Shown here: positions 26,422 to 34,600 of the stretch, one piece after another
How the letters are laid out: every line of letters starts with the position of its first letter
Numbering within the stretch: position 1 is the stretch's first letter
Assembly: GCF_000738435.1 (NCBI RefSeq)
Contig: NZ_CP003984.1
Coordinates: 2,852,001 to 2,916,000 of the forward strand
Direction: 5' to 3'
Length of the DNA stretch: 64,000 nucleotides
From: Planktomarina temperata RCA23
Lineage (GTDB): Bacteria > Pseudomonadota > Alphaproteobacteria > Rhodobacterales > Rhodobacteraceae
The notes under the pieces: model-generated
Seen by the model: the letters and a program-made list of their open reading frames with translations, nothing else
Told to the model about the DNA's origin: nothing
The model's database searches: none
Made by a program: the position numbers and the translations under genes

Positions 26422-28212
26422 CTAGGCACCATCTGTTTGAGAAAACTGCAATTTGGCCAGGCGCGCGTAGAGCCCGCCTTCTGCGACCAAACTGGCATGC
26501 GTGCCCTGCGCTATAATTTGGCCCTGATCCATCACCAGAATGCGATCGGCATTTTTGACCGTCGCCAAACGATGCGCCACCACCAAGGTGGTGCGATGTT
26601 TTGACAGCGCCTCAAATGCTTTTTGTACCAAAGCCTCACTCTCGCCATCCAGAGCCGAGGTGGCCTCATCCAGCAAGAGCACCGGCGCATCGCGCAGGAT
26701 TGCGCGGGCAATGGCAATCCGTTGCTTCTGCCCGCCAGAAAGCATCACGCCGCGCTCGCCGACATAGCTGTCATAGCCATCAGGCAGCGCACGAATAAAA
26801 TCATCTGCCGCCGCCGCCTTGGCCGCCGCAATCACCTCATCGCGGCTGGCACTTGGGCGGCCAAATAAGATATTGTCATAGGCGGAACTGGCAAAAACAA
26901 CCGGATCTTGCGGAACAAGCGCCATGAATTGGCGAAAATCACTGCGCCGCATCTGAGGCAAAGCCACACCGCCAAAGGTGATATGGCCGGCTTGCGGATC
27001 AAAAAACCGCTGCACCAGCTGAATAATCGTAGACTTGCCAGCTCCAGAAGGTCCCACCAGAGCCACCGTTTCACCGGGATTGATCGTAAAATTCACCCCA
27101 TTGAGCGCCGGCTGGTCTGGCCGGCTTGGGAAAGCAAACTTTACATCCTCAAACACCAAGGCCCCCGGTTTCGCCGGGATCGGCTCCTGTGGATCGGCAA
27201 TCGAATCCTCCGCCTCCAACAGCTCAACCAGGCGTTCCGTGGCCCCGGCCGCCCGCTGCAGCTCGGACCAAAGCTCTGACAAGGCCGCAGTTGAGCTGGC
27301 AACAATGGCAGCATAGATGACAAATTGCACCAACTGTCCGGCGGTGGTGGCGCCACTGCGCACGTCAATGGCCCCAATCCACAAAACCCCCATCACGCCG
27401 CTAAATGCCACAAAGATAATGATCATCGTTATCAGCGCGCGCGTTTTGATCCTTGCGCGGGCGCTGTCATAGGCTTTCTCGGTGACATTTGAGAACTCTG
27501 TCGAGCTGCGGGCCTCATGGGTAAAGGCTTGTACGGTTTGTGCCGACAAAAGCGATTCCGACGCCTTCCCAGAGGAGGCCGCAATCCAGTCCTGGTTTTG
27601 TCGCGACAAGCCGCGCAATTTGCGCCCTAATGCCAAAATCGGCCCTAAAATGAGAGGCACGATCAAGAGCACCAAACCGGTCAGCTTTGGAGAGGTCCAG
27701 AGCATCATAATCAATCCACCAGACATCATCAGCATATTGCGCAGCATCCAGCTGGCAGAGGACCCGATGACCGACAGGATCAACGTCGTGTCGGTTGTGA
27801 TACGGCTGAGAACTTCGCCAGTCATCAATTTCTCAAAATAGGCCGGTGACATGCCAATCATGCGGTCAAAAATGGCCTTGCGCAAATCTGCGACCACGCG
27901 CTCGCCAAGACGTGTCACCACATAATAGCGCAGGCCTGTGCCCAGAGCGAAGATCGCGGCCACTGCAATGGCGCCCATGAAATATTGATTGAGTAGGGAC
28001 ACATCCCCAACCGAAAATCCGTCAATCACCCGGCGGGCCGCAACCGGCAAAATCAATGACACGCTGGCCGTGATGGTGAGGGCCGCCAGTGCCAATACAA
28101 CCCAAATTTTGTAAGGGGCAAAATAGGGAAGCAGAGCTTGTAACACGCCAACTCGTTTTGAGGCTGCGCGCTCTTCGCTCACCTCCGCCGCTGAATTTGG
28201 TGTCTGTGCCAT
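26422..28212 (-). CDS. MsbA-like ABC exporter (fused permease and ATPase)
   Basis: A 596-residue half-transporter with six membrane helices in residues 30-320 and a nucleotide-binding domain. The NBD has Walker A GPSGAGKST, the signature LSGGQKQR, Walker B VLLLDEATSALD and the switch His (VVAHRL). It is of the lipid/multidrug exporter (MsbA/LmrA) class and acts as a dimer in the inner membrane. It lies upstream of the acyl-CoA synthetase on the same strand with a 98-nt gap. A lipid substrate is plausible, given the neighbouring lipid genes. Confidence 0.92.
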   Translation of the reverse strand: MAQTPNSAAEVSEERAASKRVGVLQALLPYFAPYKIWVVLALAALTITASVSLILPVAARRVIDGFSVGDVSLLNQYFMGAIAVAAIFALGTGLRYYVVTRLGERVVADLRKAIFDRMIGMSPAYFEKLMTGEVLSRITTDTTLILSVIGSSASWMLRNMLMMSGGLIMMLWTSPKLTGLVLLIVPLILGPILALGRKLRGLSRQNQDWIAASSGKASESLLSAQTVQAFTHEARSSTEFSNVTEKAYDSARARIKTRALITMIIIFVAFSGVMGVLWIGAIDVRSGATTAGQLVQFVIYAAIVASSTAALSELWSELQRAAGATERLVELLEAEDSIADPQEPIPAKPGALVFEDVKFAFPSRPDQPALNGVNFTINPGETVALVGPSGAGKSTIIQLVQRFFDPQAGHITFGGVALPQMRRSDFRQFMALVPQDPVVFASSAYDNILFGRPSASRDEVIAAAKAAAADDFIRALPDGYDSYVGERGVMLSGGQKQRIAIARAILRDAPVLLLDEATSALDGESEALVQKAFEALSKHRTTLVVAHRLATVKNADRILVMDQGQIIAQGTHASLVAEGGLYARLAKLQFSQTDGA

Positions 28213-28649
28213 GCCCGCCCCTTAAACTCGTCCACACGATGTATCCGGCTGTAGGGCAACCAACAAGAGGGCGCGTTCAATAAAATCAGAGTGTCGCACA
28301 TTCGATGGCCGCAGATAGGCGGGCGGATCATAAGCCGGCGGGCGCGTGCGCTATTGCGGCGCGATCCCTCCGAAAACACGCTTTCGCGCGATCAAAACAC
28401 GTCAAAGTTTAAACCAATCACTAACAGGTTTAATTTAAAGGCTAATAGATCACTAAATTGTCTATTGATAACAATAAAAAGCGCATTTTCTACACTTTTG
28501 AAGACCCATTATAGCCAACTGTCCAATTGAGACACAGGGCCGGAAAGATTTACCCTTTGTTAGCATATTGAAACCTATTTGAGCAGCGAAGTCTCTCAAT
28601 TCTTCCCAAGACTTCATCTAAAACGACATAGATATTTAAGGACACCACA
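28213..28649. other. AT-rich intergenic region upstream of the pilus operon
   Basis: A 437-nt divergent gap with no gene visible. The half next to the pilus genes is strongly AT-rich (28400-28640), unlike the surrounding sequence, and must hold the pilin promoter. TTGATAACAATAA near 28465 is a possible -35 element, but I cannot define a promoter with confidence. AAGGACA just before 28650 is the pilin ribosome binding site. Confidence 0.5.
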
Positions 28650-29150
28650 ATGACATATGCAATGAAACTCGCTGCACCACTTTTCTTGGCAACATTGACA
28701 ACTGCGCAGGTCGCGCAGGCTGGCAGTGCAACTGGCACAATGAATGTCTCTGGCAACGTTCAAGGCTCCTGCACCGTTTCTGCTGTTGCGCTGAATTTTG
28801 GCGCCATTACACCGGGTTCAGTAACAGACGCAGAGGGCAGCATCGGCGCCGCCTGCAAAACCGGAACAACCTACACAATCACCATTGATGGTGGCAGCTC
28901 TTTGGTTGATACCAACCGGCGTTTGGCTGAGGCCGAAAGCGAAAACTATCTGGAGTATATCATCGCGTTTGATGAATCGCGGGCCGTCGACAGCTACATC
29001 CCAGCAAATGGTGCCTTGGTCAGCAATGCCGTAGCGGCAAGCAGCGAAGCCGTGAACTACTCAGTCTACGGCCGCGTTCTGGCTGAAGAAAACAGCGCAG
29101 GTGTGGTTGGCACTTACTCCGACACATTGGGCATCACCATCACATACTAA
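28650..29150 (+). CDS. Spore coat U/Csu-type major pilin subunit
   Basis: A 166-residue secreted protein with a signal peptide (MTYAMKLAAPLFLATLTTAQ, cleavage near AQA-GS). A single SCPU domain follows, with two cysteines (QGSCTVSA and GAACKTG) that form its disulfide. The C-terminus GTYSDTLGITITY is the G-strand expected of an archaic chaperone-usher subunit. It is probably the main shaft pilin, exported by the chaperone and usher encoded downstream. A strong hairpin follows it. Confidence 0.88.
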   Translation: MTYAMKLAAPLFLATLTTAQVAQAGSATGTMNVSGNVQGSCTVSAVALNFGAITPGSVTDAEGSIGAACKTGTTYTITIDGGSSLVDTNRRLAEAESENYLEYIIAFDESRAVDSYIPANGALVSNAVAASSEAVNYSVYGRVLAEENSAGVVGTYSDTLGITITY

Positions 29151-29174
29151 TCCGACCGATTAGATCCCTTGAGT

Positions 29175-29205
29175 TGGGCCCTGGAGATTCCATTCACAGG
29201 GCCCA
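29175..29205 (+). terminator. Hairpin after the major pilin gene
   Basis: TGGGCCCTG pairs with CAGGGCCCA across a 13-nt loop, 24 nt after the pilin stop. There is no following U run, so it probably stabilises the pilin RNA or attenuates read-through into the chaperone and usher genes. That fits the need for many pilins per usher. Confidence 0.65.
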
Positions 29206-29369
29206 GTTCAGTCCACCGTTACTGGCCAGAAATCTCTCTGCTTATTTGATTTTTCATATACAATTTTGCTGTCTTACCTCGGTTTTAAGCAATGATTTAA
29301 TACTCCTTAAGTATAGCGATACCTATCACTTATCGGCCCCAAACGGGCCATATTTTTAGGAGACCTCCT

Positions 29370-30092
29370 ATGACTGGCTTTCTGCACATAGTTTATTCCG
29401 CTTTCACTATTGTTTTTCTAGCGACCACCCTTCAAGCCAATTCCACGATTGTTCCCGTCATTGTTGACGTGGAAGCCTCGGGCCGCGGAGTTGTGGAAAT
29501 CACAAACCTGCGAACCCAGCCCACGCTTTATAACATCGAAGTCTTGAAATGGGCGGTGGTTGACGGGGTCGACGAATATGAAGACACAAGATTATTCATC
29601 GTCAGCCCACCAAGTTTCAAACTCCACCCCGGAAAATCGAAAAAAGTACGCCTCAGGTTTCGCGGCAAGCGCGGCACCCCATCGGAACAGACCTTCCGTC
29701 TTATCGTCGCGGAAGTCCCCTCGGAGGTGAAGAAAGCTGCGGAAGGCACATCGACCCTCGATGTGACCCTGCGCCATGTCTTGCCAGTCTATGTTGCGCC
29801 GCAAACCCCCGGCGGGCCGAAATTGAGCTGGACCATCACAACCCAAGGCGACACCGCCACCCTACGGGCCACCAACTCAGGCAACCAGCGGGCCACCGTG
29901 GTGAGCGTTGGTCTGCATCCGAACCCCAACCAAGAAAACACGCCCGTTTATGCCAACAACAGCTTGGCACATGTTTTGGCGGGATCCTGGCGTGAATGGC
30001 AAGTGAAGTTGCCGGAAGGTATGCTGCCAGGCAAAGCGGTCTACAAACTGACGGGCTTGAACCAAACCTATCAGCTCGCCAATCATGAATAG
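29370..30092 (+). CDS. Periplasmic pilus chaperone (CsuC-like)
   Basis: A 240-residue secreted protein with two immunoglobulin-like domains typical of PapD/CsuC chaperones: FKLHPGKSKKVRLRFRGKRG is the donor-strand region and QTFRLIVAEVPSE the conserved edge. It binds pilin subunits in the periplasm by donor-strand complementation and hands them to the usher. The ribosome binding site is inside AGGAGACCTCCT, an inverted repeat directly before the ATG. It ends 6 nt before the usher GTG start. Confidence 0.9.
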   Translation: MTGFLHIVYSAFTIVFLATTLQANSTIVPVIVDVEASGRGVVEITNLRTQPTLYNIEVLKWAVVDGVDEYEDTRLFIVSPPSFKLHPGKSKKVRLRFRGKRGTPSEQTFRLIVAEVPSEVKKAAEGTSTLDVTLRHVLPVYVAPQTPGGPKLSWTITTQGDTATLRATNSGNQRATVVSVGLHPNPNQENTPVYANNSLAHVLAGSWREWQVKLPEGMLPGKAVYKLTGLNQTYQLANHE

Positions 30093-30098
30093 GGCAGC

Positions 30099-32906
30099 GT
30101 GGCCGGTATTAAAACATATGTACGCTTACTCTCCATCTCTTGCGGGATCTGGCTTGCACCCCTGGCGCAGGCCAGCGCGAACGCGCCATCAGCCGTCGTG
30201 CGAAATGGCATCCCGCAGAACAAAGTGGATGCCATAACCGCGCTGGCCCAGGCCCTCTTAGTGGCCCCTGAGCACTTAATGGCGGTGATCGCCTTTGAAA
30301 CCGATGGCAGTTTTGACCATCGGTTTCGAAATCCAGTGAATGAAACCCTCGGGTTGATCCAATTCACCCCAGAACTGGCCCAGCGATTGGGCACGAGCCA
30401 GGAAGATCTGGGCAAGGCCAGCTTTGAGCAGCACTTACACTATATCGGTCAGCTGCTCGAAGGCCGCGCTCAAAGCAACCGCGCGGCGCCGCTCAGCTTG
30501 GCCGATATCTGCATCGCACTCATTGCGCCCGATCATATCGACGGGACAGAAACAACACCTGTCTTTACCAAAGACAACACCCCGAAATCCTATACCCGCT
30601 ATACGCCACTGGATATCGATGAGGATGGGCGCATCACCCGATCCGAAATTGACCAAAAACTGCGTGCCTATTGGATTGATCTGGCCGATCGCGCCGACCT
30701 CGTGCCAGATTTTTTCGACCTCTACCTCAACGGGGAGAAACTTCCATTCTTCTTCTTTTTTGAGTTTCACAATGGCCAAGCCTATATTGACCCAGAAGAT
30801 TTTGCCCAGCTTGGCCTGGCGGTCACCCCGCCCTTGGCGCGCCTGTTTGATCTCGATTATGTGGCTCTCGATCAAATTGGCGGTTTGAGCCTTCACTTCA
30901 GCGGCGATGCCACCCGTGCCTATTTCACCGCTCAACCTCAGCTTTTCGGCTCCAGCGCAAAGCGCGGCGCCGGTGGCGCGCCGCCTGTCATGGCCGAGCC
31001 CATCCCCAGCATGCTCCTGCGCTACGACATTACGAGCCAACTGTCCGGCACCGGCGCTTTGGCAGCACAGGCCTCCGGTCTGTTTGAATATTCAAACGCA
31101 CATCTACAGGCGCAAGCCAACGCCCGCATACAAGCTGATAGCGAAGGCGGGGTGGAGCTCGACCTATTTGGCATCCAAGGCCGCTACCACCGGCCCAAAC
31201 AAAATGCCCTCTGGCGGTTTGGCGAGCAGGCGGGATTTTCAGGACCGGGCCTCAATGGTGCCGGATTCACCGGGGTAAGCTATGTCAGCGACTTTGGCTT
31301 CACGCCCAATCACAGCCATTTCAACACGCTATCTTTCGAGGGCGCAACTGGCTTGCCGGGTGATGTTGAATTTTACATCGGGGAGGCAAAAATAGGAGAA
31401 ACCATCTCCGTAGACCGCGGCGAATTTCGCCTGGAAGACATCCCCTCAATTGACGGCAACGGCACGGTCTCCATTGTCCTGACGGATAAATTTGGTCGAA
31501 AAACCACGCAAAGCATTCCCTATTTCAACATGCCCGGCATATATAGAAAGGGCGCCTATGAGTTCCAATACGGTCTCGGCCTTATGTCGCGCGGCCGCGG
31601 CATCTATCGCGGACTCTATGCCTCGAGCGTACAACGCTACGGTCTCACCGACCGGATTACCGCGTCGGGGTCTGTCGCCTTTTGGCCAGGGGGCGCTCTC
31701 CTCGGTGGCGGCGCACAACATGCCTGGCGCGAAAAAACGATGGGCAACGCCACAGCCGCCGCCAGTACCAGCGCCAGCGGGTTGGGCCTGCAAGTCAAAG
31801 CCAATCTATCACCCGCCACGCGGCCAGAAACCTTCAACTGGGGGGCGCAGCTGACCTTCCAAAACCACGCCTGGCGACAAGTCGGCCAGGGGCCGGAGGA
31901 TGCGCCCAATTTCCAAGCCGCTATCCGCGGATTTCTCGCGCTGGACTTAACGGAGAAGGACACGCTCTCCACCTCGCTCATGGTACAAAAGAAATGGGAC
32001 ACCGGTCTCGTGACGGCTTTCTCCACCCAATAGACTCGCACCTTGAATGAAAAATGGACCCTGTCGGCTCGCGCCGCCGCCCGGAGCGCAAAACTGGATC
32101 TATCCCTCTTGGTCAGCCGAACCTTCGGCACAAAACGGGTCACGACTGCCAACTCGGCCATCGGTGAAAACGGGCTCACATTGGATGTTAATTTCTCAAA
32201 GTTTAGCCAAAGCGAGTCGGGGCTTTCTCAAACCTACAGCGGCAGCATCGATCAAACAGGTCCGGTCCGCCTTGACGCCAAATTCGAAAAACCAAGCCGC
32301 ACGGCCAATCATCAACTTAGGTTCAGCTACAGCACATCTGCCACCTCTGGATATTACGCCCGTCGCGGTGTGCTAGGCCGCGCGAATGGAACATTTTTCG
32401 CAGCGCCAAAACTGGGACAACAATATGCGGTGGTGACCACCGGCGAAGCATCCGACATCCCCGTCTACCTGCAAAGTCAGGAAGTGACCAAAACCGATCG
32501 CAACGGCAATGCCATTGTGCCAAACCTGCGGCGCGGCAAGGCCAATAAAATAAGCATCTCTCCAGAAGAAATTCCGTTTGAATATGACATCACAAATACG
32601 ATGGTTACGGTCTACCCCTATCCCTTTGGCGCCTCCTTTATCAACCTCTCAACCCACCTGCGGCGCTCGGCAATCGTGCAACTTCGGGATGCCTCTGGCA
32701 GGGCCTTGCCAGCCGGAAGTGAGGTCACATTCGAGGGCGCAGAATATCCCTCCTATGTCATAGATTTCGGGGAAGTATTTTTTGAAGATTTGCCAGCCTC
32801 CACCACTTTGAATGTCACAATGGGAGAAGAAACCTGTGAAACAGCCATTAAATTTCCACCAAGCGATGACCTGCAACCCACGCTCGGCCCGTTCACCTGC
32901 CGCTAA
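30099..32906 (+). pseudogene. Outer-membrane usher (CsuD-like) with N-terminal lysozyme-like and EF-hand domains, interrupted by in-frame TAG
   Basis: The reading frame starts at a GTG, stops at TAG (32031-32033) after 644 residues, and continues in the same frame to 32906, for about 935 codons. Order: signal peptide (1-26); a transglycosylase/lysozyme-like domain (about 38-125) with candidate catalytic E67 in VIAFETDGSFD and GLIQFTPELAQRLG; an EF-hand loop D172-E183 (DIDEDGRITRSE); the usher N-domain (from about 200, DLYLNGEKLP); the barrel with plug; and PapC-type C-terminal domains after the stop. Ushers pass pilins through the outer membrane. The N-terminal fusion is unusual. The stop may be a real nonsense mutation, a polymorphism, read-through or a sequence error. 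Confidence 0.82.
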
Positions 32907-33357
32907 CGCCGCGGCCGCCCTACGGCTGGGCTGCATTTTGCTTGGCTTGAAGGGCGGCCCCGCCGCGGCCGGCGAAGTGTTTTGCGCGATTGCTTCGTCA
33001 AGTTTGAATTTCGGTTCTGTCTCAGCCTCTGCGGGTCGATATTTCGACAGCTATGGGCTGGTGAAACTAGACTGTGAAAACCTCAGCCAGCAGCAGCAGA
33101 ACGCGCAGGTACAACTGCGCATTACTCCCGGCCCGCTCTGCCCCATAGCGGAATATCAGACCGCAGATGGCGCGGGCCTGGTATTGGCAGCTGATGCAGC
33201 AGAGCCGCAGGCCCTGGCGCCGCTGTCCTTGAAGCCGCAAGAAAAACTCAGGCTTGAACTCACGTTTCCCGCACAGTTGAGGCTGGGTCCGCAAACTCGC
33301 GCCGGTGTTCTTGAATTTCAATGCGACTTTGATGTGACCCTCGAGCCCGCACCCTAA
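32866..33357 (+). CDS. Spore coat U/Csu-type minor pilin (likely tip subunit)
   Basis: About 163 residues from the ATG at 32866, overlapping the usher end by 41 nt in another frame. A hydrophobic signal-like segment (AAAALRLGCILLGLKG) is followed by an SCPU-type domain beginning GEVFCAIASSSLNFGSV, with LVKLDCEN providing the second cysteine. The C-terminal strand is GVLEFQCDFDVTLEP. Its position after the usher matches the tip subunit (CsuE) of archaic pili, though it lacks the usual two-domain length. An upstream ATG at 32812 is possible but would put 18 hydrophilic residues before the signal peptide. Confidence 0.78.
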   Translation: MTCNPRSARSPAANAAAALRLGCILLGLKGGPAAAGEVFCAIASSSLNFGSVSASAGRYFDSYGLVKLDCENLSQQQQNAQVQLRITPGPLCPIAEYQTADGAGLVLAADAAEPQALAPLSLKPQEKLRLELTFPAQLRLGPQTRAGVLEFQCDFDVTLEPAP

Positions 33358-33428
33358 GATCCAAAGCACGTAACAACGCAATTTCCATTATACGTTTGTA
33401 TTTATTGATGGAAAAAATTGGGTAATTT

Positions 33429-33502
33429 TGGAGCGGGTAGCGGGAATCGAACCCGCACCTTAAGCTTGGAAGGCTCTTATGATACCATTTCACCATACCC
33501 GC
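33429..33502 (-). tRNA. tRNA-Gly (TCC)
   Basis: A 74-nt cloverleaf with encoded CCA. The acceptor stem is GCGGGTA/TACCCGC, the anticodon loop CTTCCAA gives TCC, and the T-loop is GGTTCGATTCC. Confidence 0.95.
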
Positions 33503-33597
33503 GCCGTGTCAGAGAGGTATGCCAGCGCAAATTCAACGTCAAGGCCGGAAGTGCAGAATATCTGCTCTTGCGCGCAGACGACCGCGCAAAGCCAGTG

Positions 33598-34473
33598 CTA
33601 AGCAGGTTTCACTTTTCGACTCGCGCGCTGGCGATAGAGGGTAAAGGCGCCTGTACCGACAATAATCGCAGCCCCTATCAAAGCCAGACGATCTGGCCAT
33701 TCGCCAAAAAACACATAGCCCAAAATCAATGCAGCAATGAGGCCAATATAGCGAAACTGTGCAGTGAAGCTGACATCCCCTGTCCGAATGGCATAAACAC
33801 TGACCAGATATCCCAATAAAATCGCAAATGAAGAGCCGCATAGTGCCGCCCAGGATGCTAGGGAAATCGTCACCCAGGGCTCGAACATTGTTGCCACACT
33901 CGCCGCGCCGAACACGCCGACGGCGGCAAAGAGCGACATCTCCTGGGAGGAGAGCTTGGCCCCCAAACTGCGCGCGGTCAGATCACGAATTGTGACACAG
34001 ATCACCGCTGCCAAACAAAATAATGAGTAAATATTAAACCCATCACTGCCCGGTTTCACGATGAACAACATCCCCAGAAAACCGATGCAAATCGCCACCA
34101 ATCGGCGCCAACCCAAAGGCTCCCCGAGGAACATGAAGGCAGCCAATGGGATGGTGAGCGGCAAGATTTGCAAGATGGCCGTCATATTGGCCAATTCCAT
34201 ATTGAACAGAGCCGTAACGATAAAGAAAGCGGCGCCAACTTCTGCCGCGACGCGCAGCAATAGGATCATCTGATCGCGGCGCCGAAGCTCCTGCACCCGC
34301 CAACCAGAGCGCATGACCAAGATTGCCAGAAGGACCACCACCATCCCGCCGCGCACCGCAAGCGTTTGGAAAATCGGCAGCACCCCGCCCAAAGATTTGA
34401 TCACCGCGTCATTCACAGCAAAACAAATCATTGAGCAAACCATAAAGAGCGCTCCGCGGATATTGTCAGTCAT
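33598..34473 (-). CDS. EamA/DMT-family transporter
   Basis: A 291-residue inner-membrane protein with ten predicted helices in two EamA repeats, for example AVNDAVIKSLGG in the first half and AILLGYLVSVYAIRTGDVSF in the second. Members export metabolites or amino acids. It stands between tRNA-Gly and the rpoC terminator and has its own transcription unit. The substrate cannot be inferred. Confidence 0.85.
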   Translation of the reverse strand: MTDNIRGALFMVCSMICFAVNDAVIKSLGGVLPIFQTLAVRGGMVVVLLAILVMRSGWRVQELRRRDQMILLLRVAAEVGAAFFIVTALFNMELANMTAILQILPLTIPLAAFMFLGEPLGWRRLVAICIGFLGMLFIVKPGSDGFNIYSLFCLAAVICVTIRDLTARSLGAKLSSQEMSLFAAVGVFGAASVATMFEPWVTISLASWAALCGSSFAILLGYLVSVYAIRTGDVSFTAQFRYIGLIAALILGYVFFGEWPDRLALIGAAIIVGTGAFTLYRQRASRKVKPA

Positions 34474-34550
34474 GGATCTGCCTTCGCTGCGTAAATCAAT
34501 ACCGTCTCGGATCTACCGGGCTCTATTTCGACAAAAAGTGCAACTGCAAA

Positions 34551-34580
34551 AGAAAAGGGCCGCTCAAAAGAACGGCCCTA
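34551..34580 (-). terminator. Rho-independent terminator of rpoBC
   Basis: On the minus strand AGGGCCG, then a loop, then CGGCCCT is followed by TTTTCTTTT, 21 nt beyond the rpoC stop. Stem and U-rich tail are both good. Confidence 0.85.
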
Positions 34581-34600
34581 AATCACAAAGTGTAACTGTC

